Source: Sporisorium sorghi (lineage: Eukaryota; Basidiomycota; Ustilaginomycetes; Ustilaginales; Ustilaginaceae). Taken from it: DNA of 64,000 nucleotides. Shown here in pieces: positions 32,850 to 43,035 of the stretch. A program made the translations under genes and the position numbers. The notes under the pieces were generated by a model. It saw only the letters and a program-made list of their open reading frames with translations, did no database searches and was not told where the DNA came from. How positions within the stretch are numbered: the first letter of the stretch is position 1; the number at the start of each line of letters is the position of its first letter. The stretch is from assembly GCA_023212695.1 (NCBI GenBank), contig JALCCG010000027.1, positions 1 to 64,000 of the forward strand. The letters run 5' to 3'.

Positions 32850-34997
32850 TCGGGAACGGCACTGTTCGATGTGCATGCTGTCAATCGAGCGTTCCTCTGC
32901 TCTAGTGCCGTCTGGCACTCTCCCCTTTTCTTAAAATTGTTCCATCGGAGTTGAACATGTGTCGAGCTTGGGTCTTCCATGCGCTGTGATGCGTTGGGCG
33001 TGCCATGCTCTCTGCCTACAAACAAGCGGGGGTAAGCTTCTGGGACCGACGCTGCAGTACACCAAGAGCCGCCAGAACATGACTTGCTTCGGGGCGTCGT
33101 TCCCGCTGCAAGCGCTCAGCTTCCATCGATTCCGCGATCGAAGTATTCGGAGCGTTCGAAAGTGACGTTTGGGTCCGCGGCTGCATCCATATCGATCTGA
33201 GGCGAACTCGCGAGCGAGCGAAAGGCAACGTCTTTCAACGCCGAGAAAGCCGCTTGTCCTTGACACGAAGAGCAGACAGAGAGATATATATAGAAGAGAG
33301 ACAGAAAGGCAGGAGACAAGAACGAGGCGGCCGGTCCTGACACCATTTCAGGGCTTAGAGCCGCGCACCCGAAGATTGCTCTAGCCTATCCGCCTTTGTC
33401 TCGACCCTTTTTTTCCGGGCGCCAGGGTCGCTGATCCTGCCTTACGGTAGCTTGAGCTCGTCATCATCTCTCGCTGCTGTTCCGATCTAGTGAGGAACGA
33501 GGGACGTTCTTCCAAAATGCCGACGTCGAGACTCTCTCTCTACACAGACTAGTCTAGTCTAAATGGCCTAGCCGAGGATAGCCTGGCCTCCCCCTTTTTT
33601 GTCGTCCAACGCCCGGCAAGGGCTCAACCTGGGTGCCGAATCGATCCTCTTGGCACTTGTCTTCTCTTCGCTTCCCGCTACAGCGTTATACCTCCAAAAT
33701 GCCGACGGATTTTGGTCTCTGCGACACGTCCCTAACATTCCCACATGTTCACATTCAGCCCCTTTCGTCTCCGCTCGTCCTCCGAGGGAAGACCAGCTGA
33801 GTTCCTGTACTGAATGTTTGTACGACGCCACATCGCGCGCGCCATTGTCTGTGCGTCAACTCTCGGCGTTGCAAACACACAGGCACCCTCTGCCATGGGC
33901 GCAGTCCCTGCAGCTCGATTGCCCACAGCTGTCGTTCCGAGAGGCTGGATCCTTTTGATGTCCCTTTTCGCCTCATGCACGCAACGCCCTTTAACAGCGC
34001 GAGAGTTGTCACTCCGACTGCGTTGGTTTCCTGGCCTCGCGCCCGCGCTCTCGCTTAGGCGCCCCCGAATGTTTGTTGCAACGCCCTCTTGAGACGCTTT
34101 TGTCAACCGATGCCTGGCCGTGAGACCCGCCAGGCCTCGTAGGGCTGCGATGCTTGGTTTGGGTGCCTTGGTGGTCAGGTCCGTACGTGCATGAAGTGGT
34201 GTCTCCGCTGCGGTCTCTGCCACCGTTTGAGGCTGTTCCTGATCCCGAGCGCCTCGTTGTGCTTCCAGACGTCGCCCCCTCTACCTCGTCCAGTGGTCTG
34301 TTTCCCACCGTTGGCGTCCCGTTGTGCCACATGTTTTCCACGGTCAGTTTCGCTTGGTTCCGTCCCTAGCTAGGCGTTGCGTTCTTTCTTTGCGCGCCCC
34401 GCCTGGGCTGCTCCTCGACCTTTTGCTTGTCGCCCGCCGATTCCTGCTTGCCTGTAGCTCGCCAATATACTCCCCGTCCGCATACACGCCTGCCCGCTCG
34501 TCTCCACACCTTACCATGTACATCCATCTCACCGGTTTCACTAGCAACCCGCCACTGGCAACGCCCCGACGTGCTGGCTTCTTCGCCGCCTCGCTTCTCA
34601 CTTAGACCGTCTTCACCTTCCACCTCGTCGCACCGATATCCGTGGTAGAGGGTTCTGCCGGGTTCCGTGCTCGCCCGCAACAACTCATTTTTCCGACGTT
34701 GACAACGATCGACCCTGCCCGCTCTTCATGCCGTCGCTGCTCGCGTAGTGCATCTCCCGCTCACCCGATGGGTCCTTGACACACTAGCGACGACAATCTA
34801 CACCTCCTCTCTTCTTGTTCACATGGCCATGATCTGCATTTGTCTTCTTGACTTCATGCTCCATCCCTTTGCGCTCCGTCTCTGTTTCTATTCGCACCAT
34901 CGAGCAGTCATTCTTTTAGATTCTCTTCGTTCTTCTTCTTTCCTTCCGTAGGAGCTTTCGCGAATGCTCTTTCGTAAGAAGTCGGCATATCATCTAG

Positions 34998-37119
34998 ATG
35001 CCGAATACGAGCTTTCCCGAGCATTCCAGTCGAGCATCAGGAGCCAGTAGCGATCGACAAAACGACGAGACTCGACCGACCAGCAGCTCTGCAACTTCTA
35101 GCCGACAACAACTGGTGCAGCAGTATCAGCGACAGCAGCAGCAGCTGCGGCGGGGTTCAAGGTCGATACAGCAGAGATTCGCTCAACCACAGCACGCAGC
35201 ACACCCTTTACATCAGCGCGGAGGATCGTTGCATCTGCCATCGATGCAGCAAGCACATCATCCGAGTCGGGTGCAGGGGCATCCCGCGTATCAGTTTCCA
35301 CCGCCACAGCAGCCCCAGCAGCACGCACAGCAGCAAATGCAGCAGCAACAGCATCAGCAGTATTCCGGGCATCATCAATTGCAACAACAACAGCAGCAAC
35401 AACCACAGCAGCAGCAGCAACAACCACAGCAGCAGCAGCAACAACCACAGCAGCAGCAGCAGCAGCAGCAGCAGCAATATCCGCAACCGCCATCGCAGCA
35501 CCCACAAGGGATGGATTCCCAGCAGCAGCAGCAGCAGATGGCACGCGGCGCGACAGCATCCAACCAAGGCTTCACCGTACCTCGCAGCGTAACCGCGTCG
35601 GGCTGGCTGTCGAGCGCGAACCCCGCGGTGCATCTGCACACCATGGCGTCGGCTGCGAGCACGGGTGGCGGACCCGCTGCGTCTGCACCCTCGTCCTCGT
35701 CGCCGTCCGGCTCGCTGCTGTCGTACTGGGACCACGGCGCGGCGAGCGACAGCGACCTCACCCTGGCGTCGGCGGGCATGTCGGATCCACACCACGGCTT
35801 CGCCGCTGAGATGACGGCGGGAGGGGGAGGAGGAGGGGGATACCATCGGTACGCGTCGACGGCGTCGCTGCCTGCGTTTCCGCTGTCGGGCGGGTGGCGC
35901 TGGTGGGCATGCGTCGGCGGTGGTGGCGCATGGGTATGGTGCGGCGGAGCACTACCATCCGTATCGCGCCGCGTCGATGTCGCTCACCGGCCCTGCAGCG
36001 CAGCAGCAGTATGGGCATCACTACGCGCACCAGTCGGCGGCGATGGGCGGGGCGTACGCCTCGTCGTCCGTGTCCGCGCAGATGGCCGCGTCGCCCGGGT
36101 TCGTCTACAGCCCCTCCGCACTGCCGGGCTACGACGCCTACCCACCATCGTCCTCGTCGTCGTCGTACTCGCAGTACGTCTCCTACCTGCCGCCCGCGAT
36201 GCCCTCGGCACACGACTCGCGCTTCTATCCGCTGAATCCGTTCGAGATCAAGCACCGGCGCCGGACAACGAAAACGCAATTCCGCGTGCTCGAGTCGACG
36301 TTCCACGAGGTGCCCAAGCCAAACGCGACGCTGCGCAAGCAGATCAGTGCGCAGCTCGATATGCCCGTGCGCGCGGTGCAGATCTGGTTCCAGAACCGGC
36401 GCGCCAAAGCCAAGGCGATGGAGAAGAAGAAGTTGACCGGTGCTGCGGAGGTGGAGCAGGGAAGGGCGGCGTCGGGCTTGGTGGGTGCCGCGGTGGCGCA
36501 TCATGCGTACAGCGCCGAGGCGGGCGAGAGGTACGGCGGGGTGAGTCACGCCGAGGATGCGATGCGCGGCGGTGGGGGGGCAGGGGCGCACAGTACGAAC
36601 ACGCTGGAAGGGCTGCGGGGCGGCTGATGGATCTCCCACCGATCCGCACGGCTTCATCCGCCACCGCGGCGGGTGGAGACAACTACACCCTATCGTCAAC
36701 GTCGACGTTAACACCGATAGCTTCTGCCACCAATCGACTCCGGGCTGTCGCTGGATAGACGTCAATTACCGCCGCCATCGCTGTCAGGGTCCATGCCGAT
36801 GCTCTCCGCGACGATGGGTACGGGGTCAGCGCCCGGGATGGCGTTGTCGTCGCTGCACCACGCTCAGCAAGAGGAGGCGATGGATCGGTCTGGTTCGATG
36901 ACGGCCGAGGGGCAGACAGGAAGCACGCTCAGCGGCGCAGCGGGTGTGCCGTCGCGCTCGGATCGAGCCGTGCGCTTGCCGCCGTACGCGGCACGAGAGC
37001 CTGCGCCACCGCGGCCTCTGCCAGGCTCGTCATCACGGTTGTATGATGCCTCGCCCGACAACGCAGTCGCCGACCAGCAAGCCTCGTCGAATCGCTTCTG
37101 GCCCGCTGGCCAACAGTGA
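34998..37119 (+). CDS. homeodomain transcription factor with apparent frame break(s)
   Basis: The start at 34998 opens a frame with a long Gln tract (about residues 110-165) and Ser/Gly-rich sequence that looks coding to about 35888. Coding character then continues one base out of phase (HGYGAAEHYHPYRAASMSL onward). It leads to a typical, non-TALE homeodomain at about 36250-36425 with RRRTTKTQFRVLESTF and the recognition helix VRAVQIWFQNRRAKAK. After it, a GTGAGT...CACAG intron (36541-36593, 53 nt) moves the frame to LMDLPPIRTASSA. A further shift before 36756 leads to SGSMPMLSATMG and a stop at 37117-37119. The first shift is removed by dropping one G in the G-rich tract near 35889-35897, so a sequencing error is likely. 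Less likely is a 70-nt intron 35934-36003. It is expected to be a nuclear DNA-binding regulator. Confidence 0.7.
35381..35474 (+). repeat. CAG/CAA repeat encoding polyglutamine
   Basis: Mixed CAG and CAA triplets, broken by single CCA codons, in the N-terminal part of the homeodomain gene. Confidence 0.9.
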
Positions 37120-37239
37120 ACACCGACCCTGCACACAGTACGGATGCACGCACACCACCAGACCAGTCAAACAGGTGCATGGCGCCCTGCAATGAAACCT
37201 GATTTTCCAAACAATGACACTTTAACGACGTGCGTGAAT

Positions 37240-39546
37240 TCATTGCGGCACAGTGCAAGTCTGCGAAGACGTATGCGAGACCTCGAAGAGCATGCCAAAG
37301 ATGAGAAAGTGCAGGAAGATCGCATACACCATAAAGAACAGCCGCATGCGGCGGTGGCTCAGCACCAGCCGCGTCAGGATATGCAACGCGCGCTCGAGCG
37401 GGTTGAGCTGCGCCATGGCGCGCGACTGCTCGCGCCCGCGGAAGGCTTCGAACGGGTTCATGGCCTCTTCGTACTTGGCGCGGTACTTGTCGTCGCCGCC
37501 GCGCGACGGAGGAGGATACGCACCCGAAGCATCCGTGCGTCCCCCCGCTGCGCTGCCGACGCCGATGTGGATGATCGAGTCTCCCCTCGCTCCCATGCCA
37601 CTACCACTGCTATTGCCGCTGCTGGCAGGCCCGTAGCTCTGCAGATAGCGCACCTTCTCGTACAAGCCAAGATTGTCGGCCTGCAGCGTCTTGATCTCGT
37701 TGCGCAGCTCGCTGATGGTCTCGAACTGCTTGCGCAGTTCTTCCTCGAGCTCGGCGTTGCGCGTGCGGAAGCGGTCGCGTTGCGATGTGACGATGGCCAG
37801 TATGCTGCTCTCGCCGGCGCCGCTGCCTCCGGGAGTTGCAGCAGCGGAGGATGATGATGTAGACGGTCTCGCAGGCGCTGAAACTGGGACGTATCTGGCT
37901 GATGTGACCGATGAGGTTCCGTTGGTGCCGTCGTTGTTCGCAGTTGATGAGCCGCCGCGCGCCTTTGCACTCTGGCTCGCCTGCGACGCTTCCGCTTCGA
38001 GCGATTCCATTTCTCGAAGAGCATCCTCGGCGCTCATGGCAGCCGTGCGTTTGCTGATGCTGCTGCTTGGACGACCATCTTGTCCTACAGACGCAAGGTC
38101 GATCTCGAGCTTGTCGTTGAGCGACTTGAGATGCGAGTAGTCCTGCTTCAGCTGTGCAAGCTCGCCAGTGGCCTTATCGAGCGAGGTCGACAGCTCAGTG
38201 TTGGAAACGCGCAGCGTCGCCAAATGGTCCTCGAGCCGCTTGTTCTTTTCGAGTAGCAGTGCTTCCAAACTCTTGGCATCGGTCGATCGCCTGCTTGCGT
38301 CGTGCTCTCCATCTCCATTCGCAGCCGACACACCCGCCGAGTCCGCTTCATCGTCGTCTTCCGCGTTGAAATGAACCGCCTTGACAATCTCGAGCTCGCG
38401 CTTGATATCGGCATAGTCGCTGCGTTGCTGCAGCTTGGTGCGGAGCGACTCGATCTCGGCGTCCTTTTCCGTCTGCAGCTTGATCTTCTCGTCGCGTGCC
38501 GAGGCGATGCGCTTGTTCAAGTCTGCCGACTGCTGGCGTTCTGTCTCGAGCAAAGACTGGAGCTGATGCAACTTTCGGTCCTTTTCCTGCGACTCTTGTT
38601 CGAGCTTCTGCAGCTTGTCGCTCTCGTGGCGGCCGCTCTTGACGCTTTCGATCTCGACGCGCAGCTGCTCGTTGCGTCGTTCGACGCTCTCGACCCTGGC
38701 GTGGGCTCGTTCGAGGTCTCGGGAGAGCAGCTCGACTTCGGCAAAGTTGCCGTTGGCGTGGCTGGCATCGTCGCCGTCGCCGTCGTGGCCCTTTTCGAGA
38801 AGCTTGGCTGTAGCCGTGTCGTCTCTGGACTTGAGGTCTTTGAGTTGCTCTTGCGCCAAGTTGAGCGACTTGGTCAGGTCGGCTTCTCGTTCCTTGAGAT
38901 TGCGTATGCGCTCGTCCCATTTCGCAGAGAGTTCGAGTTCGAGCGCCGAGGTGCGTTGCTGCAGTTTGCTTTCGAAATCTTGCTCGAGCGAGCGGATACG
39001 TTGCTGTAATCGAGCATTCTCGGCTTCAGCTGCTTTGGTAGTATCCGCCTCGGTCGCGCGGGCCGAGAGATCGTGTTTGAGCTGTGCATTTTCGTGTTTC
39101 AAGCTCTCGAGGTCGTTGAGCGATGCTGCCTGCTCCAAGGTGACCTCAAGAAGCGGATACGGATCAGGCGCACGAGTCAGTGCAGAATGTACATTGAGAA
39201 ACGCGTTCTCGGCCGCCTTGGACCGCTTGGTGAGCGTGTCGATCTCTGTCTGGTATGCCTTGAGCAGCGGCTTGAAGCTCTCGAGCTTGTTCGAGTCGGG
39301 CTGCTTCTTGAACTCTCTCGTCTGATCGGCGAGCTTTTTGCGATTGGAGACGGCTGCCTTCTGGGCTTCGAGCAGTTCAGGAGCGGTGCTGTTGAGTTGT
39401 TGTTGGAGGTCGACGAGGTTGATGTCTCGCCAGATGGAGAGAGCTGCGGAAAAGTCGACGGGTGGTCGAATAGGGCCAGCGCCGGCACCGCCGGCACCGT
39501 CGATGGTGTACGGCGCTGGTTCTGGCGGTGATATGGAAGCGGCCAT
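37240..39546 (-). CDS. Golgi coiled-coil membrane protein CASP (Coy1-like)
   Basis: The frame from the ATG at 39546 encodes 768 residues. It starts MAASISPPEP and soon has AALSIWRDINLVDLQQQL, which is near the N-terminus in CASP proteins. An upstream ATG at 39768 would add 74 residues without family character and is probably in the leader. Almost the whole protein is coiled coil (residues about 60-590). The C-terminal signature of the CASP family is intact: KYEEAMNPFEAFRGRE, LNPLERALHILTRLVLSHRRMRLFFMVYAIFLHFLIFGMLFE, a single membrane anchor about 12 residues from the end. CASP is a tail-anchored golgin of Golgi cisternae linked to tethering and intra-Golgi retrograde traffic. The gene converges on the homeodomain gene, with 120 bp between stops. 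Confidence 0.92.
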   Translation of the reverse strand: MAASISPPEPAPYTIDGAGGAGAGPIRPPVDFSAALSIWRDINLVDLQQQLNSTAPELLEAQKAAVSNRKKLADQTREFKKQPDSNKLESFKPLLKAYQTEIDTLTKRSKAAENAFLNVHSALTRAPDPYPLLEVTLEQAASLNDLESLKHENAQLKHDLSARATEADTTKAAEAENARLQQRIRSLEQDFESKLQQRTSALELELSAKWDERIRNLKEREADLTKSLNLAQEQLKDLKSRDDTATAKLLEKGHDGDGDDASHANGNFAEVELLSRDLERAHARVESVERRNEQLRVEIESVKSGRHESDKLQKLEQESQEKDRKLHQLQSLLETERQQSADLNKRIASARDEKIKLQTEKDAEIESLRTKLQQRSDYADIKRELEIVKAVHFNAEDDDEADSAGVSAANGDGEHDASRRSTDAKSLEALLLEKNKRLEDHLATLRVSNTELSTSLDKATGELAQLKQDYSHLKSLNDKLEIDLASVGQDGRPSSSISKRTAAMSAEDALREMESLEAEASQASQSAKARGGSSTANNDGTNGTSSVTSARYVPVSAPARPSTSSSSAAATPGGSGAGESSILAIVTSQRDRFRTRNAELEEELRKQFETISELRNEIKTLQADNLGLYEKVRYLQSYGPASSGNSSGSGMGARGDSIIHIGVGSAAGGRTDASGAYPPPSRGGDDKYRAKYEEAMNPFEAFRGREQSRAMAQLNPLERALHILTRLVLSHRRMRLFFMVYAIFLHFLIFGMLFEVSHTSSQTCTVPQ

Positions 39547-39839
39547 GGTTTGCTGGATGGTGCCACTACTGCCGCTGCTCGCTGCGTGGCATGGTGTCCT
39601 GAGGAGGAGGATGATGAGGGGAGGAAGGGTTAGGCTTATAGTTGGTCGCGATGCGTTTCTTCTCGCACGGACTTGAAACAGAATTTCCGCGACCTTAAAT
39701 TTGTTAGACTTTCTCAAACTTAGGCTTTCAATCCAAAAATATGTTCTTCGGAGGTCGGAAGAGGTCATCTTCGTCGGCTTGGTCGTTGAAAGGAAGAAAA
39801 TTGATTCGCCTAAATTTTTTCTGCGTCAGACAGTCCGTG

Positions 39840-39894
<55 letters not shown>

Positions 39895-40196
39895 AATGAA
39901 AGTTGACTCGACTTCTGAGAGAGACAAATTTTCATTGGACAGAACAGCACAGCACAGCACAGCGCGATGTGACTCTTCTCTTTTGGCTCGGCTTTTGCTG
40001 GAGCTTATCTCTCTCTCTCTCTCTCTCTCGGCTGCGAATCATCTTCGCACGGCTCTCTCTCTCTCCATTTAGCCTTCAACTGAACCATCCTCTTATCGCT
40101 CATCAACACTCACAGATCGACTCGTCGCTCCTCATTCAATCCACCACCTCTATCAACAACTTCCTGCCCGCCCCACTCTACCGGGCTGTATAGCGC
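39547..40196. other. divergent promoter region between CASP and CPA1
   Basis: Holds a 53-nt poly(T) tract and, nearer CPA1, a pyrimidine-rich leader with a CT repeat (40005-40028). No GCN4-type site was found with confidence by eye. Confidence 0.5.
39841..39893. repeat. poly(T) tract, 53 nt
   Basis: The longest homopolymer in the window, between the divergent CASP and CPA1 genes. Such tracts exclude nucleosomes and are common in promoters. The exact length is uncertain. Confidence 0.85.
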
Positions 40197-40304
40197 ATGT
40201 TCGTTCAGCAGACCCGAGACGACTACATCAGTGATTCCGTCTACAAGTCCTCTCTCACAACGCTTGAGAAGGTTCGCAGCGTAAAACGCATCACATCATC
40301 TTAA
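40197..40304 (+). CDS. upstream ORF: arginine attenuator peptide-like, 35 residues
   Basis: An ATG at 40197 opens a 36-codon frame ending in TAA, 47 nt before the CPA1 start. Residues 8-17 read DDYISDSVYK. This corresponds to the conserved core of the arginine attenuator peptide, (Q/x)DY(I/L)SDH(I/L)W(K/R), that precedes CPA1/arg-2 in ascomycetes. There the nascent peptide stalls ribosomes when arginine is high and lowers CPA1 expression. Here His is replaced by Ser and Trp by Tyr, and the peptide runs 18 residues past the core, longer than the ascomycete forms. Position, core and downstream gene all agree. Regulation by arginine is inferred. A candidate intron overlaps its last codons. Confidence 0.8.
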   Translation: MFVQQTRDDYISDSVYKSSLTTLEKVRSVKRITSS

Positions 40305-40342
40305 CGTCTTTCTCCCTCAAAACAACACCTCAACGCTTTCAG
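40281..40342 (+). other. candidate 62-nt intron joining the upstream peptide to CPA1 in frame
   Basis: GTAAAA opens a 62-nt segment with a CTTAAC branch-like site (40300-40305), a pyrimidine stretch and a CTTTCAG acceptor. The donor falls exactly between codons 28 and 29 of the upstream ORF, and the acceptor lies 9 nt before the CPA1 ATG in the same phase. Splicing would therefore remove the uORF stop and give one frame, with Ile-Val-Ser linking peptide and enzyme. The length is normal for this genome; the donor is weaker than GTAAGT. Whether it is used is unknown. Confidence 0.45.
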
Positions 40343-40351
40343 ATCGTCAGC

Positions 40352-41782
40352 ATGCTTGCTCCTCTCCGCAACACTTTCATGCTCCAGCGTGCTGCTGCGC
40401 TGCGAACTGGCGCCGTTCGCTCGCTCGCTACGCACGCTACTGCTGCCGGCCCCATCACCTGGACCGAGGCGCCTGCTTCCAAGCCTGCGACCCTGCACCT
40501 CAAGACTGGCGAGTCCTTTACTGGTCGCTCGTTCGGTGCGCCTCGCAGCGTTTTTGGTGAGACCGTCTTCACCACCTCGATCACCTCGTACACCGAGTCG
40601 CTCACCGACCCTTCCTACCAGGGTCAGATTCTTACCTTCACCCAGCCTCTCATGGGTAACTACGGTGTGCCCGACAACGGCTCGGGTCAGTCGCCCATCG
40701 AGCACCCCGCCGATGTCGACGTTGGCGCTTTCCTCGAGTCCAACAAGGTGCAGGCTGCCGGTGTCGTCGTCTCCAACCTTGCCGAGCGTTTCTCGCACTA
40801 CCTCGCAAAGGAGTCGCTCGCCACCTGGTGTGCTCGTCACAACGTGCCCGGTATCTTTGGTGTCGACACGCGAGCCATCACCTCGCTCCTGCGTGACCAG
40901 GGCTCCACGCTCGGTGCCATCCTGGTCGGCGATGGCCACGACAAGTCGCCCGCTGTCGGCGACTACATTGACCCCATGGCTGAGAACCTCATCGCAAAGG
41001 TGTCGACCAAGGAGCCCTACGTGCTCCACCCCGTCGGTGGTGCTGATGCTGCTCGATGCCACGTCGCCCTGATGGACTTTGGCTGCAAGGCCAACATTCT
41101 CCGATCGCTGCTCCGCCGCGGTGCCTCGGTGACCGTCCTGCCCTGGAACTACGACTTCAACAAGGTGCGAGACGGTTTCGACGGCCTCTTCCTGTCCAAC
41201 GGACCTGGCTCGCCCTACTCGATCGAGCCGGCGCTCGACATGGCTCGTGCCGCCATCGCCGAATGGGACCGCCCCATCTTTGGCATCTGCATGGGCAACC
41301 AGGTGATCGGCATTGCCGCTGGTGTCGAAGCCTACCGCATGAAGTTCGGCAACCGTGGCCACAACCAGCCCGTCGTCGCACTCAAGTCTGCGGGCAACTT
41401 TGTCAAGCGTGGTCGTGTCTACATCACCTCGCAGAACCACGGTTACGCGCTGACCCCCGATGAGAGCAAGTGGCCCGAGGGCTGGCAGCCGTGGTTCGTC
41501 AACGCCAACGACTCGTCGGTCGAGGGCATCATCCGCACGCAGCTCAACGAGCAGCGCGCCATGGTATGGGGCGTGCAGTTCCACCCGGAGCACGCCGGTG
41601 GGCCTGAGGATACCAACGGTATCTTTGAAGACTTTGTCGAGGAGGTGGTGCGCATCAAGGGCCAGCAGGGTCGCAAGGATGCCAGCACGGGTCTGCCCGA
41701 GGATGTGGCGGTCAAGCAGGGCGCGCCCGTTTTCCCTGCTAGCGAGTACGGCGTTGTTGGCCAGAGCCCTGCTCACTTTTAG
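40352..41782 (+). CDS. CPA1: carbamoyl-phosphate synthase, arginine-specific small (glutaminase) subunit, mitochondrial
   Basis: The frame encodes 476 residues. The first about 30, MLAPLRNTFMLQRAAALRTGAV, are basic and lack acids, fitting a mitochondrial presequence. The N-terminal CPSase small-chain domain follows (LHLKTGESFTGRSFGA...FTTSITSYTESLTDPSYQGQ). The class I glutamine amidotransferase domain has NGPGSPYSIEPA, the nucleophile motif GICMGNQVIG with Cys, and the HPEHAGGPEDT motif carrying the catalytic His and Glu. It hydrolyses glutamine and passes ammonia to the large subunit to make carbamoyl phosphate for arginine synthesis. The attenuator-like upstream peptide supports the arginine-specific assignment over the pyrimidine enzyme, which in fungi is part of a multifunctional protein. 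The next gene converges, with 114 bp between stops. Confidence 0.95.
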   Translation: MLAPLRNTFMLQRAAALRTGAVRSLATHATAAGPITWTEAPASKPATLHLKTGESFTGRSFGAPRSVFGETVFTTSITSYTESLTDPSYQGQILTFTQPLMGNYGVPDNGSGQSPIEHPADVDVGAFLESNKVQAAGVVVSNLAERFSHYLAKESLATWCARHNVPGIFGVDTRAITSLLRDQGSTLGAILVGDGHDKSPAVGDYIDPMAENLIAKVSTKEPYVLHPVGGADAARCHVALMDFGCKANILRSLLRRGASVTVLPWNYDFNKVRDGFDGLFLSNGPGSPYSIEPALDMARAAIAEWDRPIFGICMGNQVIGIAAGVEAYRMKFGNRGHNQPVVALKSAGNFVKRGRVYITSQNHGYALTPDESKWPEGWQPWFVNANDSSVEGIIRTQLNEQRAMVWGVQFHPEHAGGPEDTNGIFEDFVEEVVRIKGQQGRKDASTGLPEDVAVKQGAPVFPASEYGVVGQSPAHF

Positions 41783-41896
41783 AGGTCGCGGCGTGTGGCT
41801 GGACCGTTGCTAGTTTGTGAACTCATCGTGCTTCGTAATCTATCTGTTATCTGTTTATTGCCTCTTTGTGTTCGATGGTGTGGTGCAGCAGCTGAG

Positions 41897-43035
41897 CTAG
41901 CTGAGCTGGGTGAGGAAGGTATCGACGAGTTGGAGTAGATGATGTGTAGCGACTTGCCCCTCGGCTCGGTGGTTGGCGTCCTTGAGAATGGTCGCCTGAA
42001 ATCCACCTGTTGGTTCGAGCAACTCTGTCCAGCGCTTGAGCAGCACAGCCTGGAAGCCCTGAGGCACGTATTCGCTGTGCATTCAACGACGAGGTCAGCG
42101 ACAATGTTCTGCACAAACGCAAGAGTCGGTGCAGGGAAGATGTATACATACTCTTTTTCGCCGATCAGCGCCAAGATGCGCGGTTTTGAGTCAGGACGGG
42201 CGCCGGCTTGGATGTTGCGAATGGCTCTACCCATAGAACGCGAGCCTGGCGTGTTGGCTGTGATGGCGGCATCGTCGAGGTCGGAGCTGAAAAAGTCGTC
42301 GTGGCCACCCTTGGCTTTGAGCGACCAGGTGCGGTAGGCTGTCATGGCGAGCGAGAGCACCGCGGTCGTGTTGCCCCCTGTCGGGCTGGCTGCAGCGCTT
42401 TCCGAGCCTTCAGGCGGGTCGTCTGGGTCGGTGGGGAGCGTGCTCGTCGCGACATCTTTGCGAGGCATGAGCGCGGCGCCCTTGCCCGCTTGCACGAGCT
42501 GCGTGGCGTGCTCCAACTCGCGGTCCATCTCGTCCCTCTCGCGCAGCCCTGCCTCACTGCGCTGCTTCTCGTACCACTCGCGATCCGACACGGGCGCCTG
42601 CAGGATCCCACCGTCGACCCTCGTCCCCTCTCCACCCGCACGCACGGACGACAGCAAGTACGCCACCACCTCCTGGCACCCCGTCGAATGGCCCATCAGC
42701 ACCACTTTACCCCCGCGCTTGGACTCCAGACTACGCAGGTGGGCGACGCAGCGCGCGATCTCCTGCGCATCGCCCTCGAGCGTGCACTGACCGTAGCCGC
42801 CCAGATGGCACGTGAGCTGCGGTTGGACGAGCGAGAACCCGTGCGTGCGCAGGAGCGCCGCGAGTCGGGGCAGGTAGGGCAGCCCGCCGATAGTGTCAGT
42901 GAGGCCCGGGAGGAAGACGAGCGAGTGCGCGAGCTGCGGATCGGTATCGAAGTAGGCCAGCTCGACGGGTTTGGGCTGGTATAGCTGCAACGTGCCGGAA
43001 AGCGGTGCTGGGAGGTGGGCGGGCGTGGACGTCAT
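41897..43035 (-). CDS. DUF1749 alpha/beta hydrolase, two exons
   Basis: Exons 43035-42152 and 42074-41897 encode 353 residues. The 77-nt intron runs GTATGT...GCACAG and restores the conserved GEKDEYVP block across the junction. The N-terminal half has LVFLPGLTDTIGGLPYLPRLAALL, then the nucleophile elbow GHSTGCQ (Ser117). Asp295 in GEKDEYVP and His330 in ANHRAEG complete a likely triad. A variable region of about 110 residues in the middle includes a disordered Pro/Ser segment. This is the fungal DUF1749 family, often annotated as siderophore-related esterases; the natural substrate is not known. The frame is open further upstream, but that part contains an A-tract and is leader sequence. Confidence 0.85.

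Larger units (their letters stand above)
31220..34997. other. 3.8-kb intergenic region, no gene recognised
   Basis: Open frames on both strands are short and resemble nothing. It includes a poly(T) tract, a TA microsatellite and CT-rich sequence from 34350 to 34960, probably the leader of the homeodomain gene. An undetected short multi-exon gene or noncoding RNA cannot be excluded. Confidence 0.45.

Noticed and set aside
39547..39768. N-terminal extension of CASP from the ATG at 39768
   Set aside because: The 74 extra residues lack family character; CASP similarity begins just after the ATG at 39546.
40301..41776. 491-codon minus-strand frame opposite CPA1
   Set aside because: CPA1 itself is unmistakable on the plus strand; the antisense frame is a codon-bias shadow.
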